A program made the translations under genes and the position numbers. A stretch of DNA of 31,232 bases, taken from positions 1-31,232 of the forward strand of contig JANNKX010000328.1 in assembly GCA_031396505.1 (NCBI GenBank), read 5' to 3'. This DNA is from JAAFHS01 sp031396505. Its GTDB lineage: Bacteria > Pseudomonadota > Alphaproteobacteria > Rhodobacterales > Rhodobacteraceae. Below the pieces are notes generated by a model. The model saw only the letters and a program-made list of their open reading frames with translations. It did not search any database and had not been told where the DNA came from. Below, piece by piece: positions 6,590 to 14,973 of this stretch. Numbering within the stretch: the first letter of the stretch is position 1; each line of letters opens with the position of its first letter.

Positions 6590-7780
6590 ATGAGCCAGGC
6601 AAACATGCTTGAACTTTTGATGGTGGATCTGATCAACGAAGAACGTGTGGCCGCAGGGGTAGCACCCTTGACGGTTGATGACGATCTGAACACATCCAGC
6701 GAAACACACAGCACATGGATGCTGGAAAACGATGTCTTTTCCCACACGGGCGAAGGCGGATCAAATTCCAACGAACGCATCCGTGATGCGGGATATGAAC
6801 TGGAAGGCAGCTGGGCCACGGGCGAAAACATCGGCTGGCAAAGCGAACGTGGCGATGCAGGGCTGGAAGATGACGTGCGCGCGATCCACGAAAGCCTGAT
6901 GAACAGCCCCGGCCACCGCGCCAATATCCTGAGTGCAAACTTCACCGAAGTGGGCATCGGCATCGAACAGGGTGATTTTGATGCGGCCACCGGCACCTTT
7001 GACGCAGTGATGGTCACGCAGAACTTTGGCCGGACGGATGCGGTTGATGACGACGATGATGACACAGGTCCGGGGGCGATTTCGGATACGCCTGAAATGA
7101 TGGCGTTTGATGATGCCCCGGACGATGACCTGCCGGGTGATGATGATCCGGTGATGGAAGACCCCGGTGATGATGACGGCGACGACGATCCCGTGGTCGA
7201 TGACCCGGACGATGACACGCCGGATGATGATGATCCGGTGATGGAAGACCCCGGTGATGATGACGGCGACGATGATCCGGTGGTCGATGACCCGGACGAT
7301 GACACGCCGGATGATGATGATCCGGTGATGGAAGACCCCGGTGATGATGATGGCGACGATGATCCCGTGGTCGATGATGGTGGTGACACGCCGGGTGATG
7401 ATGATCCGGCCGGTGACGATGATGGCGCAGTGATCAGCCGCGAGTACGTGCTGACCAAGGGCACTATCAGCAACACCGTTACCGAAACGGTCACTGTGGA
7501 TGCCGAAGGGGCCGCAACACGGATGCGGCATGAAACGCTGACCGACACGGCGGACGACGAACCGTTCGACTTTGGCACGCTGGCCGACGTGTTCGACTTT
7601 GGCGCGTTCGATCTGGATGAAGGGGATGAAGGCGTCATCCTGTCCGATCTGGCGTTTGCGTTCACCGGGCCGGATGGCATGGTGACCACGGATGATCCCG
7701 CCCGTCTGGAAGAACTGCTGGCGGACTATTTCGACGATATGCCGGCACCACCCACTTGCATGGATGCGTTGTTCGCCTGA
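6590..7780 (+). CDS. CAP-domain (SCP/PR-1) protein with Asp-rich repeats
   Basis: The 396-residue protein starts at ATG 6590, set by GAGGAG at 6576-6581. Residues ~6-147 form a bacterial CAP (YkwD/SCP-like) domain: LINEERVAAGVAPL, the histidine in FSHTG (His52), the GEN motif (78-80) with its glutamate, NSPGHRANIL (His109) and VMVTQNFG. These place the His/Glu cavity residues of the fold. Residues ~150-285 are almost only Asp, Gly, Pro, Val and Glu, built from a 29-residue unit repeated three times. Residues ~286-396 form a second acidic, less repetitive region ending CMDALFA, which I do not recognise. No signal peptide or membrane segment is visible, so export, if any, would be through a type I or other non-Sec route. 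The acidic linker could bind calcium. Bacterial CAP proteins are mostly extracellular with poorly known activity. The gene stands alone, behind a hairpin-rich leader. Confidence 0.8.
   Translation: MSQANMLELLMVDLINEERVAAGVAPLTVDDDLNTSSETHSTWMLENDVFSHTGEGGSNSNERIRDAGYELEGSWATGENIGWQSERGDAGLEDDVRAIHESLMNSPGHRANILSANFTEVGIGIEQGDFDAATGTFDAVMVTQNFGRTDAVDDDDDDTGPGAISDTPEMMAFDDAPDDDLPGDDDPVMEDPGDDDGDDDPVVDDPDDDTPDDDDPVMEDPGDDDGDDDPVVDDPDDDTPDDDDPVMEDPGDDDGDDDPVVDDGGDTPGDDDPAGDDDGAVISREYVLTKGTISNTVTETVTVDAEGAATRMRHETLTDTADDEPFDFGTLADVFDFGAFDLDEGDEGVILSDLAFAFTGPDGMVTTDDPARLEELLADYFDDMPAPPTCMDALFA
7145..7405 (+). repeat. Three tandem 87-bp units in the CAP-domain gene
   Basis: Copies begin at 7145, 7232 and 7319, each opening with GATCCGGTGATGGAAGACC. 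Copies 1 and 2 differ at only two positions, both synonymous; copy 3 diverges towards its end. The period is a multiple of three, so copy-number change keeps the frame. Near-identity suggests recent duplication or gene conversion. Confidence 0.9.
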
Positions 7781-7798
7781 CGTTTGAAAACCGACGTT

Positions 7799-7821
7799 GG
7801 CCTGCCCGTATCGGGCAGGCC
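7799..7821. terminator. Perfect hairpin after the CAP-domain gene
   Basis: GGCCTGCCCG-TAT-CGGGCAGGCC is a perfect 10-bp stem with a 3-base loop, 18 bp after the stop codon. No T tract follows, so it is either a terminator of weak efficiency or a 3' end stabiliser. Confidence 0.55.
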
Positions 7822-7894
7822 TGCACAGCATGGTTTCCTTCGGCCTCCGCTTGCCCCTATGATGCGCGCGATCACCGCGAAGGGCATCATATCC

Positions 7895-8512
7895 ATGCGA
7901 CTGTTTTATTCACCCACCTCGCCCTATGTGCGCAAGGTCATGATCCTGATTCACGAGGCGGGCTTGTCGGACCGGGTTGAACTGGTGCCGTCCTCCGGCA
8001 CTCCGCTTGATCCGGGCAGCCTGCCTTTGCTGCAAAATCCGCTGGGCAAAGTGCCGGTTCTGGATACGGTCGAAGGCCCGATTTTCGACAGCCGCGTCAT
8101 CTGCCGCTATCTGGATGATCTGGCGGGTTCAGGGGCCTACCCGACCGGGCCTGCAGTGTGGCGCACCCTGACGCTTGAGGCGATGGCGGATGGCATTCTG
8201 GATGCAGCACTGCTGATGGTCTACGAATCGCGCCTGCGCCCCGAACCGTTGCGATTTCAGCCGTGGACAGACGCGCAAGCGGCCAAGATCGCCCGCGCCA
8301 TTGATGCAATCGAGGCGGGCTGGATGGATGACCTGCACCTGTCGCACAGCGGCTGTCCGAATATCGGGCAGATCGCACTTGGCGCGGCCTTGGGTTATGT
8401 GGATTTCCGGCTGGAAAGCCTGAACTGGCGCGCGGGCCATCCCCGGCTTGCAGGCTGGGCAGCACTTTTCATGGCGCGCACTGCAATGCAGGCAACCGCC
8501 CCCACGGGTTGA
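7895..8512 (+). CDS. Glutathione S-transferase family protein
   Basis: The 205-residue product has a thioredoxin-fold N-terminal domain: MRLFYSPTSPYVRKV with a candidate catalytic Ser, the cis-proline in GKVPVLD, and the glutathione-contacting FDSRVICRYLD. An all-helical C-terminal domain follows, with the N-capping-like segment CPNIGQIALGAALGYVDFRL. Length is typical of soluble bacterial GSTs. I chose ATG 7895 because the fold begins there; longer frames back to 7784 would add residues unlike the family, and a weak AGGG lies at 7881-7884. The substrate is unknown. It is probably a monocistronic detoxification or stress enzyme, close in character to YibF-like GSTs. Confidence 0.85.
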   Translation: MRLFYSPTSPYVRKVMILIHEAGLSDRVELVPSSGTPLDPGSLPLLQNPLGKVPVLDTVEGPIFDSRVICRYLDDLAGSGAYPTGPAVWRTLTLEAMADGILDAALLMVYESRLRPEPLRFQPWTDAQAAKIARAIDAIEAGWMDDLHLSHSGCPNIGQIALGAALGYVDFRLESLNWRAGHPRLAGWAALFMARTAMQATAPTG

Positions 8513-8742
8513 CCCTGCGGCGTTACGTTCTGTCACAGCGCCTTGAATTCTGTGGGTATTGGAACATTTTCGGCAACGAGATGACGGTTTTGAAACCTTT
8601 TGCAGGTTAGACGCCATACATGCGCTTGTTTGTCCGCTGGACGCGGGCGTATCGGTTGGCTAAAAGCCGTGCAACTTGGTTGCCGGGATGGTGACCGGTG
8701 TAAGGATTGGCCCCCGCGCGGGCCACGCATTGGAGAAGTGTC

Positions 8743-9303
8743 GTGTCCCACGCAGAAGAACCCGCAGGCACCCGCAGAGATTTTCTTTACTACGCCACCG
8801 CAGGTGCCGGAGCCGTTGTGACTGGTGCTGCCGTATGGCCGCTGGTGAACCAGATGAACCCTTCGGCGGATGTGCAGGCGCTTGCGTCGATCTTTGTGGA
8901 TATCAGTGCCGTTGAACCCGGCACTCAGCTGACCGTGAAATGGCTGGGAAAGCCCGTGTTCATCCGTCGCCGCACCCCTGAAGAAATCGAGGCCGCCCGC
9001 GCAGTTGACTTAACGACGCTGCCCGATCCGCTGGCCGACAATGCGAACGCAATCGAGGGTGCAGATGCGTCTGACGCGAACCGCGCGCTGGATGAAACGG
9101 GCGAGTGGCTGGTGATGATCGGTGTGTGCACCCATCTGGGATGCATCCCCTTGGGCGATGCCGGCGATTTTGGTGGTTGGTTTTGCCCTTGCCATGGATC
9201 GCACTATGATACTGCAGGTCGGATCCGCAAAGGTCCCGCACCGCGCAATCTGCCGGTGCCCTTGGCACGGTTCGAAGACGAAACAACATTGAAGCTGGGG
9301 TAA
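8743..9303 (+). CDS. petA: Ubiquinol-cytochrome c reductase Rieske iron-sulfur subunit
   Basis: The 186-residue Rieske protein passes electrons from ubihydroquinone at the Qo site to cytochrome c1. It starts at GTG 8743, supported by GGAG at 8732-8735. The N-terminus carries a twin-arginine motif (R11-R12-DFL) and an uncleaved transmembrane anchor (~16-37). The 2Fe-2S ligands are in C129-T-H131 and C148-P-C150-H151, with Cys134 and Cys150 forming the stabilising disulfide. Spacing matches the Rhodobacter protein almost residue for residue. It is the first gene of petABC, nine bases before petB. The 230 bp upstream contain short inverted repeats (for example GCAAC/GTTGC) but no promoter I can define with confidence. 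Confidence 0.97.
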   Translation: MSHAEEPAGTRRDFLYYATAGAGAVVTGAAVWPLVNQMNPSADVQALASIFVDISAVEPGTQLTVKWLGKPVFIRRRTPEEIEAARAVDLTTLPDPLADNANAIEGADASDANRALDETGEWLVMIGVCTHLGCIPLGDAGDFGGWFCPCHGSHYDTAGRIRKGPAPRNLPVPLARFEDETTLKLG

Positions 9304-9312
9304 GGACACATC

Positions 9313-10659
9313 ATGGCTGGCATCCCACACGACCATTACGAACCACAATCGGGCGGCGCACGCTGGCTCTATCGGCGTTTACCGATTGTTGGCCTCATGC
9401 ACAGCACGCTGACGGCCCCAACCCCGCGCAACCTGAACTGGATGTGGATCTGGGGCATTGTTCTGACGTTCTGTCTGGTGCTGCAGATCATCACCGGCAT
9501 TGTGCTGGCGATGCATTATACGCCGCAAGTGGACATGGCATTCGCGTCCATCGAACACATCATGCGCAACGTGAACGGCGGGCACATGATCCGCTATATC
9601 CACATGAATGGCGCATCGCTGTTCTTTGTCGCGGTGTATTTGCACATTTTCCGCGGGCTTTACTACGGGTCCTACAAGGCCCCGCGCGAGGTGACGTGGA
9701 TCATCGGCATGCTGATTTACCTGCTGATGATGGCCACCGCCTTCATGGGTTATGTGTTGCCCTGGGGTCAGATGTCGTTTTGGGGGGCCACGGTCATCAC
9801 CGGGCTGTTCGGCGCCATTCCCGGCGTCGGGCCAACCTTGCAGACATGGCTTCTGGGCGGACCTGCGGTGGACAATGCCACGCTGAACCGGTTCTTCAGC
9901 CTGCACTACCTGCTTCCGTTCATCATCGCAGGCCTTGTCGCCGTGCATATCTGGGCCTTCCATACCACGGGCAACAATAACCCGACCGGTGTCGAAGTGC
10001 GCCGCACGTCGAAGGAAGAGGCGGAGCGTGATACCCTGCCGTTCTGGCCGTATTTCGTGATCAAGGACCTGTTCGCCCTGGCAGTGATTTTGGCAGTGTT
10101 CTTTGCGGTTGTCGGCTTCATGCCGAACTACCTTGGTCACCCGGATAACTATGTCGAAGCCAACCCGCTTTCGACGCCCGCGCACATCGTGCCGGAATGG
10201 TACTTCCTGCCGTTCTATGCAATTCTGCGGGCATTCACCGCCGATGTCTGGGTGGTGATCGCGGCAAACTGGTTGTCATTCGGCATCATCGACGCCAAGT
10301 TCTTTGGCGTGCTGGCGATGTTCGGGGCGATTGCCGTGATGGCGCTGGCCCCATGGCTGGATACATCATCTGTGCGTTCGGGTCGGTTCCGCCCGATGTT
10401 CAAGTGGTGGTTCGCTCTGCTGTGCGTCGATTTCGTGGTGCTGATGTGGGTCGGTGCAATGCCCGCAGAAGAACCTTATGCCACAATCTCGCTGATCGCG
10501 TCGGCCTATTGGTTTGGCTATTTCATTGTCATCCTGCCACTGCTGGGTGTCATCGAAAAGCCGCTCGCACAGCCTGCAACCATCGAAGATGACTTCAAAG
10601 CCCATTACCCGTCGGCCGGTTCGGTCACGGGCTATGGTTCCGCCACCCCGGCTGAGTGA
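9313..10659 (+). CDS. petB: Cytochrome b of the bc1 complex
   Basis: The 448-residue, eight-helix cytochrome b carries both hemes b and both quinone sites of complex III. Heme ligands are His97, His111, His198 and His212, the same numbers as in Rhodobacter. The Qo site shows the PEWY motif within HIVPEWYFLPFY, and the cd-helix region contains GYVLPWGQMSFW. AAGGACA precedes the ATG. A C-terminal extension of about 30 residues ends in GSATPAE, usual for this order. The stop codon overlaps the region where petC begins, indicating translational coupling. Confidence 0.98.
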   Translation: MAGIPHDHYEPQSGGARWLYRRLPIVGLMHSTLTAPTPRNLNWMWIWGIVLTFCLVLQIITGIVLAMHYTPQVDMAFASIEHIMRNVNGGHMIRYIHMNGASLFFVAVYLHIFRGLYYGSYKAPREVTWIIGMLIYLLMMATAFMGYVLPWGQMSFWGATVITGLFGAIPGVGPTLQTWLLGGPAVDNATLNRFFSLHYLLPFIIAGLVAVHIWAFHTTGNNNPTGVEVRRTSKEEAERDTLPFWPYFVIKDLFALAVILAVFFAVVGFMPNYLGHPDNYVEANPLSTPAHIVPEWYFLPFYAILRAFTADVWVVIAANWLSFGIIDAKFFGVLAMFGAIAVMALAPWLDTSSVRSGRFRPMFKWWFALLCVDFVVLMWVGAMPAEEPYATISLIASAYWFGYFIVILPLLGVIEKPLAQPATIEDDFKAHYPSAGSVTGYGSATPAE

Positions 10660-10667
10660 GAGAAAGT

Positions 10668-11546
10668 ATGATGACCACGTTCAAGACACCTCTCATCGCG
10701 GCGCTTGCGGCGCTTGGACTGACGGCAAACATGGCCGTGGCCGAGGCTGACGTCCATATCGAGGATGTGGCCTTTGCGCATGAAGGCCCGTTCGGCACCT
10801 ATGACCAGATGCAACTGCAACGCGGGCTGCAGGTGTATACCGAGCTTTGTTCGGCCTGCCACGGCCTTGAGTATGTGCCGATCCGCACGTTGTCAGACGA
10901 AGGCGGCCCGATGTTGCCAGAAGATCAGGTGCGCCAGTACGCGACGGATTTTCCGATCTACGACGAAGACAGCAACCGACAGTACTATGACGTTGAAAAG
11001 GGCGAATTCCGCCTTCTGACACCGGCGGATACCTTCCCCGCGCACCATCTGGCAGCAGCACCCGACCTGTCACTGATGGCAAAGAAACGCGCGGGTTTCC
11101 ACGGGCCCTACGGCACCGGGATCAGCCAATTGATCAACGGCATGGGCGGGCCGGAATATATCCACGCGATCCTGACGGGATACGACGACCCGCCAGCCTG
11201 CGCGCCGGAAGATTTTACCGGGTACTATAACAAGCACTTCCCGAACGGCGGCATTCCGGATGAATGCAAGGACGAAGAGGGTCACCCGACAATCGAGGGC
11301 AGCTGGATTGCTATGCCACCACCGATTTCGGATGATATTGTTGGCTATGCCGACGGGACCGTTGCGACAACGGATCAGATTTCAATGGACGTGTCCGCCT
11401 TCCTGATGTGGACAGCGGAACCCAAACTGGACGCCCGCAAGGAAGCAGGCTTCATCGGGGTGTTCATGTTATCGATCCTGTCAGTTCTGTTGTACCTGAC
11501 CAACAAGAAACTATGGGCGAATACCAAGGGTCGCAAAGACAGCTGA
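10668..11546 (+). CDS. petC: Cytochrome c1 of the bc1 complex
   Basis: The 292-residue precursor has a Sec signal peptide with likely cleavage after AVA (~24). The covalent heme motif CSACH lies at 61-65. The axial Met is probably the one in IAMPPPISDD. A Cys pair in the segment around CAPEDF...PDEC corresponds to the disulfide loop seen in Rhodobacter c1. A C-terminal membrane anchor, FIGVFMLSILSVLLYLT, is followed by a basic cytoplasmic tail. I chose ATG 10668, preceded by GAGAGAAAG, over the GTG at 10656 that overlaps the petB stop; ATG 10671 is also possible. It is the last gene of petABC and is followed by a terminator. Confidence 0.97.
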   Translation: MMTTFKTPLIAALAALGLTANMAVAEADVHIEDVAFAHEGPFGTYDQMQLQRGLQVYTELCSACHGLEYVPIRTLSDEGGPMLPEDQVRQYATDFPIYDEDSNRQYYDVEKGEFRLLTPADTFPAHHLAAAPDLSLMAKKRAGFHGPYGTGISQLINGMGGPEYIHAILTGYDDPPACAPEDFTGYYNKHFPNGGIPDECKDEEGHPTIEGSWIAMPPPISDDIVGYADGTVATTDQISMDVSAFLMWTAEPKLDARKEAGFIGVFMLSILSVLLYLTNKKLWANTKGRKDS

Positions 11547-11568
11547 CAACGTCTAGAATTATTTATAG

Positions 11569-11596
11569 CGCCGCCCCGGAAACCGGGCGGCGTTTT
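11569..11596 (+). terminator. petABC terminator, between convergent operons
   Basis: CGCCGCCCCGG pairs with CCGGGCGGCG around an AAA loop with one unpaired C, followed by TTTT at 11593-11596. It lies 22 bp after petC. The left side holds only a scattered A-rich stretch, so it serves petC better than the oncoming thiQ. Confidence 0.85.
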
Positions 11597-11600
11597 CATG

Positions 11601-12299
11601 TCACGGGGTGCCAAGGTAGGCCCGCAAGCTCGGCGGCGGATCGGCAAACAACGCCGCAGTCGGCACCGGACTTGCGGCAATGCCATCCGCCACAAGGATT
11701 GTATCGCTTGCATATCGGCGCGCATCGTCCGGGTCATGGGTCACCATCATCAGCGTCGCCGCCGTTTCATTCACCACCTCGGACACCAGCACCATCATCT
11801 CGGCCTTCAGGGCCGGACCAAGGGCTGCAAAGGGTTCATCCAGCAACAACAAGGGCCGCGCACTCAGCAAGGCCCGCGCAAGGGCCGCGCGCCCCTGCTG
11901 CCCGCCTGACAGTTCGGAGGGCCGCCGATCACCCAAGCCTGCAAGCCCGACACGCGCCAGCACAGCATCCACACGCGACCAGCCATCCGCGCCAAGGCGC
12001 AGACGCGGATCAAGGCCAAGCGCCAGATTGCGCGCGATCGTCAGATGCGGAAACAGATTCTGATCCTGAAACAGCATGCTGACAGGGCGCTGACCCGGCA
12101 CGATATCCGCAAGATCACGTCCCTGCCACAGGATGCGTCCCTGCGCCGGGGCCAGAAAACCCGCAACGGCCTGCAACAGGGTGGATTTTCCGCCACCCGA
12201 TGGACCGATCACGGCGACCCGGCCTTGCGCGGGCAAAGTCCAGTCGGCGGTCAGCCGCCAAACTCCCACGCACAGCGTCACGCGTTCAAGATGCAGCAT
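11601..12299 (-). CDS. thiQ: Thiamine ABC transporter ATP-binding protein
   Basis: The 232-residue ATPase energises import of thiamine and thiamine phosphates. It has Walker A GPSGGGKST, a Q-loop in LFQDQNLFPH, signature LSGGQQGRAALARAL, Walker B LLLLDEPFAAL and the switch histidine in VTHD; all are intact. ATG 12299 is chosen because GGGAGGGCGAC precedes it and the family starts with the ML-LE-V strand; an upstream in-frame codon at 12326 would add nine poorly conserved residues. It overlaps the end of thiP by 14 bp. It is the last gene of the TPP-riboswitch-controlled thiBPQ operon. Confidence 0.93.
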   Translation of the reverse strand: MLHLERVTLCVGVWRLTADWTLPAQGRVAVIGPSGGGKSTLLQAVAGFLAPAQGRILWQGRDLADIVPGQRPVSMLFQDQNLFPHLTIARNLALGLDPRLRLGADGWSRVDAVLARVGLAGLGDRRPSELSGGQQGRAALARALLSARPLLLLDEPFAALGPALKAEMMVLVSEVVNETAATLMMVTHDPDDARRYASDTILVADGIAASPVPTAALFADPPPSLRAYLGTP

Positions 12300-13821
12300 G
12301 TCGCCCTCCCCAATCACACAGCGCAAACACCGCGAATGTCAGCACCACCAACACCAGCGACGCACCCGCCGCAGCCTCCATCCGGTAGGCGCCCATCAGC
12401 CGTTGGATCACCAAGGGCAGGGTTGCTTGCGTGTCGCCTGCAAACAAGGTGATCACGCCAAGATCACCCAGTGACAACGCCGCCGCCAGCCCCGCACCGA
12501 ATCCCAGAGGCCGCGCAAGGCGTGGCAGGGTCACCAGCAAAAGGCGCGTCGCACCTGACAGGTGCAGCGCGCTGGCCAGACGGTCATAGTCGCGGTGCAA
12601 CGTTTGTGCCTGCGGCAGGATCAGGCGGTACACAAAAGGCAGCGACAGTGCCATGTTCACCAGCAGCGTCACCGGAAACGCGACGCGCGTCACCGCGACC
12701 CAAGGCTGCACCAACAAAAACAGCCCTGTCCCCAAAACCAGACCCGACGTCGCGAGCGGCAATATCGCTGCGAGGTCCAGCACACGCGATCCACCCCGGG
12801 CCACCGCCAAGGCAAGCGTCAGCGCCGCAACAGTCGCAAAACCGGCACTCGGCAGCGCGATCAGCAAGGATTGCAGTGCTGCAGGCCACACCGCGGCGGG
12901 TATCTCCGACAGCCCCGCCAAACCGCGCCAGATGATCATCCCCAGCGGCAGCAACAGAAAACCCGCCGCCAGAACAATCACTGCGGCATCTCCCGACCGC
13001 CGCCACCCCCCGGGTGCAAGGCGATACCCCCGGTCCAGCCCGGCACCGAACCCGGTACCGGATGCAAGATGCCACGCCATCAATGCCGTCACCGCACATA
13101 GTGCAAACTGCACCGCCGCCAGACTTGCCGCATGCCCCAGATTATAGTCGAAGCGCAGCGCCTGATAGATCGCAAGTTCCACTGTTGTCGCCGCAGGCCC
13201 GCCACCCAGAACAAGCGCCACGGCAAAACTGGTCAGGCAAATCGCCAGAATGGTGGCCAATGCACCCGGCACCACATGGCGCAGCATTGGCCATTCCACA
13301 TGCCGAAAGACGATGGCAGGCGGTAAATCAAGCGCCGCAGCAAGACGAAGCCGCTCTGCCGGAACGGACTGCCAGCCCTGCAGAATCATCCGCACAGCCA
13401 ATGGCAGGTTCAAAAAGACATGCGCCAGCACGACACCTTGCAGCCCATAGATGCTGATCCGTGGCAGACCAACATCGGCGAACAGATCATTCACCACGCC
13501 CGACCGCCCGAAAACAGCCAACAGCCCCAGAACGGCCACGATAACGGGCAAAAGAAACGGCGCCCCGAGCAGCGTCACAAGCATCTCGCGTCCCCAAAAG
13601 CGCCGTCGCGCCAGTGCGCGTGCGACCGGCACCGCCAGCAGTACGGACACCGCAGCCGACAAGGCCGCCTGCAGGACGGTAAAGCGCACCGCCGCCGCAT
13701 CGGCCGCTGCCAGCCGCAGGCCCTGCCCTTGCACCAGAACCACCACCGCTGTTCCCAGCGTCAGCGCCACCAGTACCAGGGCAACCCCAAAGGCCGCTAC
13801 CGGGACAGGGCGTTTTGCCAT
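12286..13821 (-). CDS. thiP: Thiamine ABC transporter permease
   Basis: The 511-residue inner-membrane protein is a fused double permease, with two BPD-type transmembrane domains of about six helices each. Each half carries an ATPase-contact EAA-type loop: ERLRLAAALDLPPAIVFRHVEWP in the first half and YDRLASALHLSGATRLLLVTLP in the second (only parts listed here as anchors). This architecture is typical of ThiP and FbpB-like permeases. The start ATG 13821 lies inside thiB, overlapping it by 25 bp, which implies translational coupling. Its place between the binding protein and ThiQ under a TPP riboswitch makes thiamine the likely substrate. Confidence 0.92.
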   Translation of the reverse strand: MAKRPVPVAAFGVALVLVALTLGTAVVVLVQGQGLRLAAADAAAVRFTVLQAALSAAVSVLLAVPVARALARRRFWGREMLVTLLGAPFLLPVIVAVLGLLAVFGRSGVVNDLFADVGLPRISIYGLQGVVLAHVFLNLPLAVRMILQGWQSVPAERLRLAAALDLPPAIVFRHVEWPMLRHVVPGALATILAICLTSFAVALVLGGGPAATTVELAIYQALRFDYNLGHAASLAAVQFALCAVTALMAWHLASGTGFGAGLDRGYRLAPGGWRRSGDAAVIVLAAGFLLLPLGMIIWRGLAGLSEIPAAVWPAALQSLLIALPSAGFATVAALTLALAVARGGSRVLDLAAILPLATSGLVLGTGLFLLVQPWVAVTRVAFPVTLLVNMALSLPFVYRLILPQAQTLHRDYDRLASALHLSGATRLLLVTLPRLARPLGFGAGLAAALSLGDLGVITLFAGDTQATLPLVIQRLMGAYRMEAAAGASLVLVVLTFAVFALCDWGGRHAAS

Positions 13822-14780
13822 TCACCGACCGCCATATCGCGTATCGCGGGCACATCGCCAACCGGGATCAGCAGCGTCCGTTCCGGTGCGATCAGCGCAT
13901 CAAAGGATGCAGGCAGCCCTGTTTCAGGCACGGTTGCCGGATACATCCAGTTGGTTTCCGGGATCAGCGCCTGAAACTCCGGCCCCGCCATGAATGCAAG
14001 GAAGGCATCCGCCAGTGCGGGCTGGTCGGACGCGGCCAGTTTGCCGGCCACCTCGATCTGCAAACCATGCCCTTCGGTAAACAGCGCCGCCGCCTTGGTG
14101 GCGTCGCCTTCGGCCCCGATGTGATAGGCGGGTGATGTGGAATAGGACAGAACCATATCCGCCTCGCCCGCCAGAAACAGGCCGTAAGCCTCGGACCAAC
14201 CGGGCGTCACAGTCACGATGTTATCGGCAAGTCCCGCCCAGATATCCGGCGCGCGGTCGCCATAGGCCGCCTTGACCCACATCACCAGACCCAGCCCCGG
14301 CGTCGATGAGCGCGGATCCTGAATCACGATTGTCACATCGGACGCGGCCAGTTCTTCAAAGCTTGTCGGTACATCGGCAAGATTGATATCATGCACAAAG
14401 GCAAACCACCCCCAATCATAGGGCACGAACAACGGGTCTGCGAAGGCCACTGGCAGGGTGTTCGGCAATGCCGTGGCGTGTGGCGCAAACAGCCCCGTCG
14501 CCGTTGCCACTGCGATCAGGTTGTTGTCCAGCCCAAGGATTACGTCGGCCTCCGATGCGGCCCCTTCCAGTTGAATCCGCGCCAGCAGGGCTGCCCCGTC
14601 ACCCGCCACCACAAATTGCAGATCACAGGAACAGGTCGCCTCGAACGCCTTTTCGACTGCCGGGCCGGGGCCCCACTCGGCGGCGAAACTGTCGTAGGTC
14701 ATCACGGTGAGAACGGGCGTCTGCGCTGATGCTGTCGTAGACAAAAGCGCAAAGGCCGCAGCAAGGGGGGTCTGTCTCAT
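13797..14780 (-). CDS. thiB: Thiamine-binding periplasmic protein
   Basis: This 327-residue solute-binding protein has a signal peptide cleaved probably after TASA (~19). The mature part opens with LTVMTYDSFAAEWGPGP, the start of the ThiB/TbpA fold. Other family segments are the Cys pair CSCDLQFV (~50), ADVILGLDNNL, FVPYDWGWFAFVHD, and SYSTSPAYHIGAEG, where aromatic residues contact the thiazole and phosphate in E. coli TbpA. GGAGG, six bases before the ATG, is partly enclosed by a stem that the TPP riboswitch could control. It is the first gene of thiBPQ. Import of thiamine, TMP or TPP is inferred from family and riboswitch. Confidence 0.94.
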   Translation of the reverse strand: MRQTPLAAAFALLSTTASAQTPVLTVMTYDSFAAEWGPGPAVEKAFEATCSCDLQFVVAGDGAALLARIQLEGAASEADVILGLDNNLIAVATATGLFAPHATALPNTLPVAFADPLFVPYDWGWFAFVHDINLADVPTSFEELAASDVTIVIQDPRSSTPGLGLVMWVKAAYGDRAPDIWAGLADNIVTVTPGWSEAYGLFLAGEADMVLSYSTSPAYHIGAEGDATKAAALFTEGHGLQIEVAGKLAASDQPALADAFLAFMAGPEFQALIPETNWMYPATVPETGLPASFDALIAPERTLLIPVGDVPAIRDMAVGEWQNALSR

Positions 14781-14782
14781 AG

Positions 14783-14820
14783 GTATCCTCCAACTGCGAC
14801 GGAAAAGCAGGGGTGGATAC
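14783..14820 (-). promoter_or_regulatory. Stem enclosing the thiB ribosome-binding site
   Basis: On the minus strand GTATCC (14820-14815) can pair with GGATAC (14788-14783). The second arm contains the last two G of the thiB Shine-Dalgarno GGAGG (14791-14787). Together with the aptamer just upstream, this suggests translational rather than terminator-based control; no T-rich terminator occurs between aptamer and start codon. Confidence 0.5.
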
Positions 14821-14829
14821 GTTCCAACA

Positions 14830-14912
14830 CCTTCCCTCCGCCGGCATGATCCGGTTCAGGTTCGACGGGTTCGCTTTCGCATCTCAGCCCGCAAGGGCAC
14901 CCCGAGGTGACG
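14830..14912 (-). ncRNA. TPP (THI box) riboswitch
   Basis: Read on the minus strand, the element shows CTCGGGGTGCCC, GGCTGAGAT, ACCCGTCGAACCTG and CCGGATCATGCCGGCGGAGGGA, the conserved core of the thiamine pyrophosphate aptamer. TPP binding lowers expression. It lies ~50 nt upstream of thiB and controls thiBPQ. Confidence 0.96.
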
Positions 14913-14954
14913 GGAAGGATAGGGATTTGGTTGGCAGGTACAAGGGGGATCGAC

Positions 14955-14973
14955 GTGTCCCACGGTGGGACAC
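14955..14973. promoter_or_regulatory. Perfect 19-bp palindrome upstream of the thi riboswitch
   Basis: GTGTCCCAC-G-GTGGGACAC is a perfect inverted repeat with 9-bp arms. It is followed on the right by about 60 bp of AT-rich DNA (14974-15033). Between it and the aptamer, TTGTAC (14943-14938) and TATCCT (14921-14916) on the minus strand could be a weak promoter with 16-bp spacing, which would put the palindrome just upstream of the -35 box. The cognate regulator is not known to me. Confidence 0.5.

Noticed and set aside
6403..7689. Long minus-strand frame of 428 codons opposite the CAP-domain gene.
   Set aside because: Its Ser/Pro-rich repeats mirror the Asp-rich repeats on the + strand, and it lacks a start site. 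The CAP domain on the + strand is unmistakable.
11408..13993. Several overlapping + strand frames opposite thiQ and thiP.
   Set aside because: They have proline/arginine-rich composition without any family motif and lie opposite clear ABC transporter genes.
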